Shown piece by piece: positions 19,833-28,728 of a stretch of DNA of 64,000 nucleotides. Position 1 is the stretch's first letter; every line of letters starts with the position of its first letter. The stretch comes from Spirochaetaceae bacterium bin103. GTDB lineage: Bacteria > Spirochaetota > Spirochaetia > SZUA-6 > Bin103. The stretch lies in NCBI GenBank assembly GCA_002238925.1, contig MPNH01000003.1, positions 1 through 64,000 of the forward strand. Direction: 5' to 3'. A model generated the notes under the pieces. It was not told where the DNA came from. It saw only the letters and a list, made by a program, of their open reading frames with translations, and ran no database searches. The position numbers and the translations under genes are program-made.

Positions 19833-20665
19833 GCAGCCATTCGCGACCGCGGCGCGCCCACGTATCGCCCGTCCACGCCCTCAAGGACACGGTGGTAATC
19901 GCACGGCGCAACCTGTTGCGCGTGGTCCGCATGCCGCAGCTCCTGCTGTTCGCCACCGTGCAGCCGGTGATGTTCCTGGTCCTGTTCAACTACGTGTTCG
20001 GCGGCGCGGTGGGCCGCGCGATTCCGCCCGCCGCCGGCGGCGAGTACCTCAACTGGCTGCTGCCGGGGGTACTGCTGCAGATGGCCGCGTTCGGTTCCAC
20101 GCAGACCGCGATGGGGCTGATCGAAGACCTCAACAATGGCGTGATCGACCGCTTCCGGTCGCTGCCGATGGCGCGCTCGGCGGTGCTCGCCGGGCGTACG
20201 ATGGCCGACCTGGTCCGCAACCTGTTCGTGCTCGCCCTGGTGCTCGCGCTCGGCTACCTGCTCGGCTTCCGGCCGCAGACTTCGTTCGTGCCGCTGGCCG
20301 GCGGGGTGCTGGTGGCGATGATGTTCGCCTTTGCCCTGTCCTGGGTGATGGCCTGCATCGGTCTGGCCGTGAAGAACTCCGAGGCGGCGCAGCCGGCGGC
20401 GATGATTCCGATCTTTCCGATGGTGTTCGCGAGCTCGATTTTCGTGCCGACCGAAACGCTGCCGGACTGGCTGCGCGTGTTCGCCGACCGTCAGCCGGTA
20501 ACCCGCACCGCCAACGCGGTGCGCAGCCTGATCCTCGGCGAGGGGGCGCTGGCGCCCTCGCTTACGGTGGCCGGGGAGGTCACCGCCGCCGTGTTGTGGT
20601 CGTTCGCCGTCCTGGTGCTGGCCGCGCCGCTGGCCGTACGCCTCTACCGCCGCGCCGTGAGCTGA
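19829..20665 (+). CDS. ABC-2 exporter permease (DrrB-like)
   Basis: A 278-residue membrane protein with six hydrophobic segments. It has the ABC-2 motif region around LIEDLNNGVIDRFRSLPMAR and the typical end ANAVRSLILGEG. The start overlaps the ATPase stop (ATGA), with GGAGGA upstream, so the two proteins are made together. The probable role is export of a hydrophobic compound; no resistance gene is adjacent to name it. Confidence 0.88.
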
Positions 20666-20728
20666 GCAGCGGCGGTTCCCGGGGCACGGCGGCGGCGCCT
20701 GTTTCGGGTTGTTTCGCGCTGCGCGCCG

Positions 20729-20758
20729 TTGACACGGGTGCAGAGGCGTGAGTATCTA
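20729..20758 (+). promoter_or_regulatory. Candidate promoter of the nad operon
   Basis: A consensus -35 hexamer TTGACA (20729-20734) lies 18 bases before TATCTA (20753-20758), 15 bases upstream of the nadA start. The -35 is strong and the -10 weak. No NadR/NrtR-type palindrome was noticed. Confidence 0.4.
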
Positions 20759-20772
20759 GGCTGTTAACCGCG

Positions 20773-21795
20773 ATGGCTACCGCCGTGGCACAGGAAGCGG
20801 AACGGCTGTTCTCCAATCTGCTGCACGTGGAGTGTCAGCCGGGCGCGCAATGGACCCTGGAGCGCTGCCACGAGGTCGCCCCGCTGATCTGCGAGATCAA
20901 CCGCCTCAAGGCGGAAAAGAACGCCATCATCCTGGCCCATTCCTACGTCGACCCGGAGATCGTCTACGGGGTGGCGGACTTCAAGAGCGACTCCTATGCG
21001 CTCAGCCTGGAGGCGCGCAACTCCGACGCCGACGTGATCTTGTTCGCGGGCGTGGTGTTCATGGCCGAGACCGCCAAGATCCTGTGCCCGGACGCGCAGG
21101 TGCTGGTGCCCGACCTCGGCTCCGGCTGCTCGCTCGCCGACTCCCTCACCGGCGCCGAGCTGGCCGCCCTCAAGGCGCGCCACCCGGAGGCCGCGGTGGT
21201 GTGCTACATCAACAGTTCGGCGGAAGTGAAGGCGGTCAGCGACGTGTGCGTGACCTCGGCCAACGTGTACCGCATCATCGAGCGGCTGCCACAGCGCGAG
21301 ATCCTGTTCGTGCCCGACCGCCTGATGGCCGCCAACATCGGCCGCGAGATGGCGGCGCGCGGCATCGACAAGGTAATCCACAGCTCCGACGGCACCTGCC
21401 TGGTGCACGACCAATTCACCGCCGGCGCCATTGCCGAGGCGCGCGTCCGCTTCCCGGGGGTCAAGGTGGTGAGCCACCCGGAGTGCACCCCCGAAGTGAC
21501 GGAGGCAAGCGACTTCGTCGGCAGCACCGGCAAAATGATGGAGTACGTGAGCGACACCGACGCCGCCTACTTCATGCTGCTTACCGAGTGCGGGCTGGTG
21601 AGCCGCGTCGAGGTGGAAAACCCCGGCAAGCAGTTCGTCGGCTCCTGCCGGCTGTGCCCGTACATGAAGCTCAACAGCCTGCAGAAGATCCGCGACGTGC
21701 TGGTCGATCCGCGGCCGCACCAGGTCATCGAACTCGACGAGTCCGTGCGGGTGGCGGCGCTGCGCTCCATCGAGCGGATGTTCGAGTTGTCGTGA
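20773..21795 (+). CDS. nadA: Quinolinate synthase
   Basis: A 340-residue [4Fe-4S] enzyme that condenses iminoaspartate with dihydroxyacetone phosphate to quinolinate. The three cluster cysteines fall in GSGCSLADS (about 118), SHPECTPEV (about 238) and SCRLCPYMK (about 300). Substrate motifs are AIILAHSYVDPEI and FVPDRLMAANI. It is the first of three coupled genes; its stop overlaps the GTG of nadC. Dependence on Fe-S assembly links it to the SUF operon in the same window. Confidence 0.96.
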   Translation: MATAVAQEAERLFSNLLHVECQPGAQWTLERCHEVAPLICEINRLKAEKNAIILAHSYVDPEIVYGVADFKSDSYALSLEARNSDADVILFAGVVFMAETAKILCPDAQVLVPDLGSGCSLADSLTGAELAALKARHPEAAVVCYINSSAEVKAVSDVCVTSANVYRIIERLPQREILFVPDRLMAANIGREMAARGIDKVIHSSDGTCLVHDQFTAGAIAEARVRFPGVKVVSHPECTPEVTEASDFVGSTGKMMEYVSDTDAAYFMLLTECGLVSRVEVENPGKQFVGSCRLCPYMKLNSLQKIRDVLVDPRPHQVIELDESVRVAALRSIERMFELS

Positions 21796-22631
21796 TACCG
21801 TTCTCGGCGCGGCGGGTAATCGAAACCGCCCTGGAGGAGGATCTGGGGCTGGGCGATGTCACCGGCAGCGCCGTGGTGCCGGCCGGCAGCCGGTGCCGGG
21901 TGGCGGTGGTGGCGCGCGAGGCGTTGGTGGTGTGCGGCGCCGAAATTGCCGCGCACGTGTTCTGGCGCCTCGATACCGACCTGAACGTGGAGTTGGCGCT
22001 GGCCGACGGCGCCGCCGCCGAGGCGGGCGGGCGCGTGCTGTACGTGTCGGGGCCGACGCGGCCCATCCTGGCCGCCGAACGCACCGCGCTCAACCTGTTG
22101 CAGCACCTGTCCGGCATCGCCACCGCCACCCGCGCTTACGTCGACCGGCTGCGCGGCAGCGCGGCGGTGGTGTGCGACACGCGCAAGACCACCCCCGGCC
22201 TGCGCGAACTGGAGAAATACGCCGTCCGCTGCGGCGGCGGCCGCAACCACCGCGCATCGCTGGCCGACTGTGTGATGATAAAGGACAACCACGTCGCGGT
22301 AGCCGGCGGCGTGGCCGCCGCGGTACAGCGCGCCCGCGCGCAGGCGCCGCACGTGGCGCGCATCGAGGTGGAGGCCGATACCCTGGACCAGGCGCGCGAG
22401 GCAGCCGACGCCGGCGCCGACGTGATCCTGCTCGACAACATGACCCCCGAACAGGTACACGACGCGGTCGAGGTTATCGCCGGTCGGGCGATCGTGGAGG
22501 TGTCCGGAGGGGTTACCGCGGAGTCGCTGGCCGCCTACGCCGCCGCCGGGGCGGACGTGCTGTCCACCAGCGCCATTACCGCGGCGCCGCGCCGCCCTGA
22601 CCTGGGGCTCGACTTCCTGGGCCAGCAATGA
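21792..22631 (+). CDS. nadC: Nicotinate-nucleotide pyrophosphorylase (carboxylating)
   Basis: A 279-residue enzyme turning quinolinate plus PRPP into nicotinate mononucleotide. Motifs: EEDLGLGDVT near the start, AERTALNLLQHLSGIAT, CDTRKTTPGLRELEKYAVRC (substrate-binding Arg and Lys), and VEVSGGVT near the end. The GTG at 21792 overlaps the nadA stop by four bases (GTGA). The length matches the family, and the next gene overlaps its stop as well. Confidence 0.96.
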   Translation: MIPFSARRVIETALEEDLGLGDVTGSAVVPAGSRCRVAVVAREALVVCGAEIAAHVFWRLDTDLNVELALADGAAAEAGGRVLYVSGPTRPILAAERTALNLLQHLSGIATATRAYVDRLRGSAAVVCDTRKTTPGLRELEKYAVRCGGGRNHRASLADCVMIKDNHVAVAGGVAAAVQRARAQAPHVARIEVEADTLDQAREAADAGADVILLDNMTPEQVHDAVEVIAGRAIVEVSGGVTAESLAAYAAAGADVLSTSAITAAPRRPDLGLDFLGQQ

Positions 22632-24235
22632 CCGGCGACCGTACCGACTGCCTGGTAATCGGCGCCGGCGCCGCCGGGGCGGTGTACGCCCTGCAGGCGG
22701 CCCGCGCCGGCCTGCACGTGACCTTGATCACCGGCGCCCGCGAACTGCACGCCAGCAACAGCCTGTGGGCGCAGGGCGGCATCATCTACGACGAAGGCGA
22801 CGGCGACCTGCTGCGCGCCGACATCGACGCCGCCAGCGGCCATTCCGCCAACCCCGCGGCCGTGGACGCGATCGTGCGCGACGGGCCGCGCCTGGTGCGC
22901 GAACTGCTGATCGCCGACCTGCAGGTCGGCTTCGACCGCGACGCGGAGGGTGCGCTCCGGTTCACCCGCGAGGCGTCGCACTCCCGGCACCGCATCATCT
23001 ACGCCAAGGACCACACCGGGCGCGCCATCCTGACCGCCCTGCACGAGCGGCTCGCCGAGCTCGCGGACGCCGGCGCCCTGCCCGGCGGCGGCAGCCTGAC
23101 CGTGGCCACCGGCTGCTTCGCGGTCGACCTGCTCACCCTGTCGCACAGTTCGGTGGACTTCCTGGACCGCTACCGGCCGCTGAGCTGCATCGGCGCGCAT
23201 GTGCTCGACGTGGCCGCCGGCGAGGCGCGTCCGCTCCTGGCCAAGAAGACGGTGCTGGCCACCGGCGGCCTCGGCCAGCTCTACCTGCACAGCACCAACG
23301 ATGCCGGCGCCTACGGCCACGGCGTGGCCATGGCGTACCGGGTGGGGGCGCGCGTCATCGACATGGAATACGTGCAGTTCCATCCCACCGTGTTCCACCG
23401 CCGCGGCGAGCGCCCGTTCCTGATCTCGGAGGCGGTGCGCGGCGAAGGCGGCGTGCTGATCAACCACGGCGGCGAGGCGTTCATGGAGCGCTACCATCCC
23501 GACGGCTCGCTGGCGCCGCGCGACGTGATTTCCCGCTCCATCCACTCCGAGCTGCTGCGCGGGGCGAGCGACACCGTGTACATCGACCTGTCCGGCGTCG
23601 ACGCCGACTATGCGCGCGCCCGCTTCCCGACCATCAACGCCCGCCTGCTGGCCGCCGGCGTGGACATGACCCGCGAGCCGATCCCGGTAGTGCCGGCGGC
23701 GCACTATTCCTGCGGCGGCATCCACACCGACATGGCCGGCAACACCAACATCGCCCACCTGAGCGCCATCGGCGAGACCGCCTGCACCGGGCTGCACGGC
23801 GCCAACCGGCTGGCCAGCACCTCGCTGCTGGAGTGCGTGGTGATGGGCGCGACGGCCGCCCGCCGGCACGCCGCCGAAATCGCCGCCGACGCCGACTTTC
23901 ACCTGCCCGCGGTGCGCCCCTGGGTGATGGCGGCCGCCGAACCCGACGAAGAACTGATCACCCAGGACCTGAGCGTAATCCGCAACACCATGTGGCACTA
24001 CGTCGGGCTGGTGCGCACCGCCAAGCGTCTCGACCGCGCCGGCAACCTGCTGCGCGAGCTGAAGAGCGAGATCGACGGCTTCTACGCCGATAACGCCCTC
24101 ACCCCGCGCCTCCTGGCGCTGCGCAACGCCGTGCAGACCGCCCTGCTGATTACCTACGCCGCCCTGCGCAACCCGCGCAGCACCGGCTGCCACTACCGCA
24201 ACGACTCCCTCGACCGCGCCCGCCCCCGCACCTGA
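22628..24235 (+). CDS. nadB: L-aspartate oxidase
   Basis: A 535-residue flavoprotein oxidising aspartate to iminoaspartate for NadA. The FAD dinucleotide motif is at residues 9-16 (VIGAGAAGAV). Other marks are SNSLWAQGG, HTGRAILTAL, EYVQFHPTVF, LISEAVRGEGG, and HYSCGGIHTDMAGNTNI with the active Arg/His region. The C-terminal domain is helical. The order nadA-nadC-nadB with ATGA overlaps indicates one transcript for quinolinate-based NAD synthesis. Confidence 0.96.
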   Translation: MTGDRTDCLVIGAGAAGAVYALQAARAGLHVTLITGARELHASNSLWAQGGIIYDEGDGDLLRADIDAASGHSANPAAVDAIVRDGPRLVRELLIADLQVGFDRDAEGALRFTREASHSRHRIIYAKDHTGRAILTALHERLAELADAGALPGGGSLTVATGCFAVDLLTLSHSSVDFLDRYRPLSCIGAHVLDVAAGEARPLLAKKTVLATGGLGQLYLHSTNDAGAYGHGVAMAYRVGARVIDMEYVQFHPTVFHRRGERPFLISEAVRGEGGVLINHGGEAFMERYHPDGSLAPRDVISRSIHSELLRGASDTVYIDLSGVDADYARARFPTINARLLAAGVDMTREPIPVVPAAHYSCGGIHTDMAGNTNIAHLSAIGETACTGLHGANRLASTSLLECVVMGATAARRHAAEIAADADFHLPAVRPWVMAAAEPDEELITQDLSVIRNTMWHYVGLVRTAKRLDRAGNLLRELKSEIDGFYADNALTPRLLALRNAVQTALLITYAALRNPRSTGCHYRNDSLDRARPRT

Positions 24236-24351
24236 TTGGCAGCTCGAAGATGCGGGCCATCAGAAGTGCAGGGAGCCGCTGAACGTCAGAAGCTCACGGG
24301 AGCAACGGGAGCGATTGCGGCGGCGGGTCAATCCGGCTACCGTCGGGGGCC

Positions 24352-25473
24352 ATGAAGATCGAGCGGTTCAAGGGGTACTTCGTGCCGGTGCCGCCGCCGG
24401 GCAAGGGCGGCAGGTACTGGCTGTTTATCAAGCTGATCACCGACGACGGCATCGAGGGCACCGGCGAATGCACCTGGCACGGCACCCACCGGCGGTCCGC
24501 GCTGCAGGTGGCGCAGGAGATCTTCGAGGAAATCCTCAAGGGGGCCGATCCGATGCGCCGCGAGCGCATCTGGTGGGACGTGTTCCGGCGCCACGCCGTG
24601 CTGCACCCCGGCCCCATCGCCACCCCGGTGCTCAGCGCCATCGACATGGCGTGCTGGGACATCGCCGGCAAGGCGCTCGGCGAGCCGGTGTACAACCTGC
24701 TCGGCGGCCTGTTCCACGACAAGCTGCGCGCCTACACCTACCTGTACGGCTGGAAGATGGGCGACCCGCCCGAAAAGGCCGCGGAGGACATCCTGCGCTA
24801 CATCGACCGCGGGTTCACCGCGGTGAAACTCGACCCCGTGGGTGCGCTGGAACCGCACCGCCTGGAGACCCTCACCTACGTCGAGGCGGTGGTACGGGCA
24901 ATGCGGGAGGCGGCCGGCGACCGCTGCGACATTCTGATCGGTACCCACGGCCAGTTGACCACCCACGCCGCCATCCGGCTCGCCAAGCGCCTCGAACCGT
25001 ACGAGCCGCTGTGGTTCGAGGAGCCGGTCGCGCCCGGCAACGTCGACGAGATGGCGCGCGTGGCACAGGCCACCTCCATCCCGGTAGCCACCGGCGAGCG
25101 GCTCATGACCCGCTACGAGTTCCTGCCGCTGCTGCAGAAGCAGGCCGCCTCGATCATCCAGATGGACCTGTCGATTACCGGCGGCATCTCGGAGACCCGC
25201 AAGATCGCCACCATGGCCGAGACCCACTACGCGCACATCGCCCCGCACGTGTGGGGCGGCCCGTTCGCCGCGGCCGCGGCGATCCACGTCGACGTGTGCT
25301 CGCCCAACTTCCTCATCCAGGAGGGCATCGAAACCTTCTCCGAGTTCCACCGCGACATCCTCACCGAACCGATCGTCTGGCAGGACGGCCACATCATCCC
25401 CCCGACCGCCCCCGGCCTCGGCTACGAACTCGACGAAGAACGCATCGCCCCCCACCTCGCCGCCCAGGCGTAG
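24352..25473 (+). CDS. Mandelate racemase/muconate lactonizing-family (enolase superfamily) enzyme
   Basis: A 373-residue TIM-barrel enzyme. The capping domain lies in residues 1-120. Barrel motifs include FTAVKLDPVG (Lys), DILIGTHGQ at the first metal-ligand strand, LWFEEPVAPGN (Glu), VATGERL (Glu), MDLSITGGISE (Asp) and HIAPHVWGGP (catalytic His). The first ligand strand reads IGTHG where many relatives have DxHG, so the metal set may differ. A sugar-acid dehydratase role is plausible; the substrate is unknown. It is monocistronic, 116 bases after nadB. Confidence 0.85.
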   Translation: MKIERFKGYFVPVPPPGKGGRYWLFIKLITDDGIEGTGECTWHGTHRRSALQVAQEIFEEILKGADPMRRERIWWDVFRRHAVLHPGPIATPVLSAIDMACWDIAGKALGEPVYNLLGGLFHDKLRAYTYLYGWKMGDPPEKAAEDILRYIDRGFTAVKLDPVGALEPHRLETLTYVEAVVRAMREAAGDRCDILIGTHGQLTTHAAIRLAKRLEPYEPLWFEEPVAPGNVDEMARVAQATSIPVATGERLMTRYEFLPLLQKQAASIIQMDLSITGGISETRKIATMAETHYAHIAPHVWGGPFAAAAAIHVDVCSPNFLIQEGIETFSEFHRDILTEPIVWQDGHIIPPTAPGLGYELDEERIAPHLAAQA

Positions 25474-25520
25474 GCAGCCGCGGTGCCCGATTGGTCACCA
25501 CTCTGACTACATTGGAACGG

Positions 25521-25754
25521 ATGGAAATTGAAGAGGTCGGCACTCTGGAGGCGAAGACCAACCTTTCCGCGCTGTTGAACCAGGTTCTGGAGGGCAGGAG
25601 CTTCTATCTGACACGCCACGGGAAGCGGATCGCGGAGCTCCGGCCCGTCGCACCGCCTGGCCGGGCGCGCCGGGCCGGGTTCGCCAAGGGGACGTTCACC
25701 TACATTGCGCCCGACTTCGATGCGCCGCTCGACGACTTCGCCGCTTACCGGTAA
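25521..25754 (+). CDS. Phd/YefM-family antitoxin
   Basis: A 77-residue protein. Residues 5-40 match the Phd/YefM fold (VGTLEAKTNLSALLNQVLEG, then YLTRHGKRIAELRPV). The C-terminal 30 residues would neutralise a toxin. The ATG at 25521 is chosen; an upstream in-frame TTG is possible. Its normal partner would start at the GTG right after its stop, but only remnants of that toxin are left, so this appears to be an orphan antitoxin that may still act as a repressor. Confidence 0.8.
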   Translation: MEIEEVGTLEAKTNLSALLNQVLEGRSFYLTRHGKRIAELRPVAPPGRARRAGFAKGTFTYIAPDFDAPLDDFAAYR

Positions 25755-25839
25755 GTGACGCTCCTGCTCGGTCGAGAATCTGCCCATCGTCAGCGTCGAC
25801 GAGGCGTTCGACGACTACGCCGTCAGCCGCCTCTGGTAG
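25755..25839 (+). pseudogene. PIN-domain toxin remnant with internal deletion
   Basis: A GTG directly after the antitoxin stop opens VTLLLG, like the start of PIN toxins. After about ten bases another frame (25771-25839) gives VENLPIVSVDEAFDDYAVS then RLW and a stop, a typical VapC-like C-terminus. About 100 central codons, including most catalytic acidic residues, are missing and the frames differ. It is read here as a deleted toxin of the antitoxin-toxin pair. Confidence 0.65.
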
Positions 25840-25873
25840 GCGCCGCCGCGGCCTGCTGCGCGCGGTGCTGGCG

Positions 25874-27499
25874 CTACATGCCCCATACCGTGACCGGGGC
25901 ACCCTTGCCGGGCGCCGCGCGGCGGAAGATCTTCTGCTCCCAGGTTTGCCCCGGCGAGCGGTCGAACACGATCAGGTGGCCGGCCTCCGCGGCGCACCGG
26001 TCCGCGTAGGCGCGCGTCTGCGCCACCCCATCCGCAATGGTTCGCTCCAGGTCGCCGCGCAGCACCTTGCACTCCACCACGTAGCGGCGCTCGCGCCCGC
26101 CCTGCGGCCACACGATCAGCAGGTCGGTCCTGCCGCGCCCGAGCGCGTACTCCCGCTCGATCCGCCCACCGCCGTTCACCACCCGCTGCAAGTGCGCCTG
26201 CAGCAGCAACTGCGGCCCCGCCTCGTGGTACTGCTCGAAGCGCTGCACCCAGTGCTCGGAGTGCTCTCGGAAGAAGGCCTGGAACGCCGCGATCAGCCCC
26301 TCCACGTCCAGCCCGCCGTCTGCGCCCACGTACCACGCCATCTCCTGCGGCAGCCCTGCCTGCACCGCGTAGTTCAGGTGACGCGGCACCACCTCCGCGT
26401 AGATCGGGTTCGCGATTCGTAGCGGCCCGTCGGCATCCCACGCCACCAATCCCAGGTCATGGACGTACGCGATGTCTTCGGTGGACCACTCCTGCTGGCG
26501 TGCGCCGGTCAAGATCGGCTGCACCACGCGCCGCACACGCTCCTCGCGCAGCTTGTTTGCCAAGTCGTCGATATGGGTGTCACGGCGCAGGATGAGCCGC
26601 TCCTGCGCCGCCACGATCGCGCCCGCGGTGACCGGTCGCGTACGGTCGCGCCCCGGCTTGTGGCGGAAGCAGGCGTCGTAGCACAGCGCGTTCACCAGCC
26701 ACGGCTGGCCGGCGGTGCGCTCCCAGATCGACGCCAGCGCTTCTTCCGTGAACGCCTGCCCGGTCTGTTCCATGTGCTGCGCGGTGAGGGCGCGCGTCTC
26801 CTGCTCGCTGAAGTCGCCGAGCCGCAGCGACTCCGACTTGATGTTGAACGCGCTGCCGCCGAGCACCAGGCGATTCTCCGCCGACGAGTGGATGCGATAG
26901 TCGCGCACGTCGCGCAACCCGCACAGGACGATGCTGTGCGGAAAGCCTTGCGGACGGTCGACGTAGCCGGTGCGCAGTTGTCGCAGTACCGACAACAGGG
27001 AGTCGCCGATCAGCGCGTCGATCTCGTCGATCAGGAGCACCAGCGGGCGCGGGTCCGCCATGCACCAGCGCGCCAGCGCCTGGCGCAACGCCTGGGCCGG
27101 CCCGACCCGTTCCAGCAACTCGGGCCACATCTCCTCCAGGGTGTCGTCGCCCAGCGTCACGCTCGCTTGGAACGCCAGTTCGGCAAGCACGGTACGCATC
27201 GCTTCGGCCACGTTCTCGCGCATCGCCTGACCGTTTTCGACGTTGGTGTACACGCAGCGAAAGTCGCCGGCCTCACCGCCGTTCAACAGGTCGCGCAGTG
27301 CCAGCAACGCCGATGTCTTGCCGGTCTGCCGCGGCGCGTGCAGCACGAAGTACTTCTCGTCGCGGATCAGGCCGAGCACGTCCTCGAGGTCGATCCGCGA
27401 CAACGGCGCAATCTGGTAGTGCCGGTGCGCCCGCACCGGCCCGGCGGTGTTGAACGTGCGCACGGCCTCCGTTGTCACGTTAAGCGGCACTCGTGCCAC
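25874..27499 (-). CDS. P-loop ATPase with C-terminal PD-(D/E)XK-like domain
   Basis: A 541-residue protein. Residues about 25-300 form a STAND/archaeal-type AAA domain: Walker A APRQTGKTSA (55-64) and Walker B LVLLIDEIDALIG (about 152-164). A winged-helix-like middle follows. The last 90 residues carry a nuclease-like pattern, RTDLLIVW then YVVECKVL (Asp, then Glu-x-Lys). Such proteins are common in accessory regions and their role is mostly unknown; defence or mobile-element functions are inferred. The start is a GTG with no clear ribosome site, so the N-terminus is uncertain. It lies 140 bases downstream of the fusion gene on the same strand. Confidence 0.75.
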   Translation of the reverse strand: MARVPLNVTTEAVRTFNTAGPVRAHRHYQIAPLSRIDLEDVLGLIRDEKYFVLHAPRQTGKTSALLALRDLLNGGEAGDFRCVYTNVENGQAMRENVAEAMRTVLAELAFQASVTLGDDTLEEMWPELLERVGPAQALRQALARWCMADPRPLVLLIDEIDALIGDSLLSVLRQLRTGYVDRPQGFPHSIVLCGLRDVRDYRIHSSAENRLVLGGSAFNIKSESLRLGDFSEQETRALTAQHMEQTGQAFTEEALASIWERTAGQPWLVNALCYDACFRHKPGRDRTRPVTAGAIVAAQERLILRRDTHIDDLANKLREERVRRVVQPILTGARQQEWSTEDIAYVHDLGLVAWDADGPLRIANPIYAEVVPRHLNYAVQAGLPQEMAWYVGADGGLDVEGLIAAFQAFFREHSEHWVQRFEQYHEAGPQLLLQAHLQRVVNGGGRIEREYALGRGRTDLLIVWPQGGRERRYVVECKVLRGDLERTIADGVAQTRAYADRCAAEAGHLIVFDRSPGQTWEQKIFRRAAPGKGAPVTVWGM

Positions 27500-27639
27500 C
27501 GGCTACGGAGGTAACGATGCGTCCCATGCATGAGCGGGTGTGTTCCACCCGACTCCCGGCGCCAGCATACTTTCCTTGCGCTCGGATCGGCAACGCGGCA
27601 GATCGGGGCGGCCGGTGTCCATGAGGGCAGAGCCACCGA

Positions 27640-28728
27640 TCAGGTGTCTTGCGTCGGTTTCTCTGCGATGCAGGCGATGTGGGAGGCGGCGCCGAGAAGT
27701 GTCGATTCCCGCTCCACCTGGCGGATCAGGTCGAGCAGTTGGGCGCGGCGGGCGGGGTCCGCCATGCGCGAATCCAGATCCGGCGCGAACTGGGCCGGCC
27801 CCTGTACCGTGAACAGCTCCTCCTGGTGGAACCCCGACTCGCAAATCTCGGCGGCGAGTTGATCCGGGCGGTGGAAGTACGCGGTCGTGAAGTACCGGGT
27901 AGTGCCGGGCACGCCGCGGTGCCGTCCGTCCGCAAGGTCGCGGCGGATGATGTCCACGAACGCCAAGTCGTCCACGAAACCACGGCAGATCCCGTCCAGC
28001 AAGGAGGCGAACCGGTTGACCGCCTTGGCGACCAGGATGCCACCGGGCTTCAGCGCGCGGTGCGCCTCGCGCAGCGCCGCCAGCCGCTGCTCGCGCTCGG
28101 GGAGGTGGTAGAGCGGCCCCATCAGCAGCACGGCATCGGCGCTGTCCGGGCCGTGGGGCAGGGAACGGGCATCACCGACGGCGGCACTCGCCAGTGGGCA
28201 GTCCGGCTGTGCCGCCGACGCCGCGCGCGCCTGCTCCACGAGCTTCGGTACCGGGTCGACAAGGTGCACCTGGTAACCCTCGGCGGCGAGCCAGCAACCA
28301 TAGCGGCCGGGACCGCCGCCGACATCCAGCACCACTCCCGGCGGAGGCGCCAGGAAGCGCCCGATCAGGTCCTGCATGCGGGCCGAGCACAGGTGCTCAA
28401 GGAGAGGCAGTGAATGGCGCAATTGCTCCAGCGGTTTTTCTTCATCAGTCAGGTGTTTCTTCAGCTCGACGAACGAAGCGCCGTAGGTGGCGCCGCCCCT
28501 GTCAACAACAATGAGAAAGTCACACCGCTGATCCCAGTCACCTTCCTTCAGCCCCGCAAGGCGCCCGAGTCTGTGGATGCGGATCGTCGTCACTCTACCG
28601 GAAATACCCGTTACGTCGACCGACATGTTCGCTGCGCGTTCGCGCAGAGTTACGCGACCAGACGCGACAGGTCGCAGCCGATCGGAGCGTACGATCTCCT
28701 CCAGTTGATCGTTCAGACTGGAGTTCAC
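27640..28728 (-). CDS. Fusion: nuclease-like AAA partner domain + class I SAM methyltransferase
   Basis: A 362-residue protein in two unlike halves. Residues 1-115 look like small partners of OLD-like ATPases: Asp70 in RCDFLIV and Glu88-x-Lys90 in SFVELKK fit a PD-(D/E)XK-type active site, followed by LEQLRHSLPLLEHL. Residues 117-362 are a Rossmann methyltransferase: motif I VVLDVGGGPGRYG (132-144), VHLVDPV, LLMGPLYHLPER and LKPGGILVAK. The methyltransferase lacks the short N-terminal helix region its relatives usually have, so the join may be an in-frame deletion instead of an ancient fusion. The start overlaps the stop of the AAA ATPase gene by four bases. Confidence 0.75.
   Translation of the reverse strand: MNSSLNDQLEEIVRSDRLRPVASGRVTLRERAANMSVDVTGISGRVTTIRIHRLGRLAGLKEGDWDQRCDFLIVVDRGGATYGASFVELKKHLTDEEKPLEQLRHSLPLLEHLCSARMQDLIGRFLAPPPGVVLDVGGGPGRYGCWLAAEGYQVHLVDPVPKLVEQARAASAAQPDCPLASAAVGDARSLPHGPDSADAVLLMGPLYHLPEREQRLAALREAHRALKPGGILVAKAVNRFASLLDGICRGFVDDLAFVDIIRRDLADGRHRGVPGTTRYFTTAYFHRPDQLAAEICESGFHQEELFTVQGPAQFAPDLDSRMADPARRAQLLDLIRQVERESTLLGAASHIACIAEKPTQDT

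Noticed and set aside
27535-27551. CGGGTG/CACCCG hairpin between the fusion gene and the P-loop ATPase gene as a terminator
   Set aside because: Six-base stem with no T tract; too weak to list as a feature.
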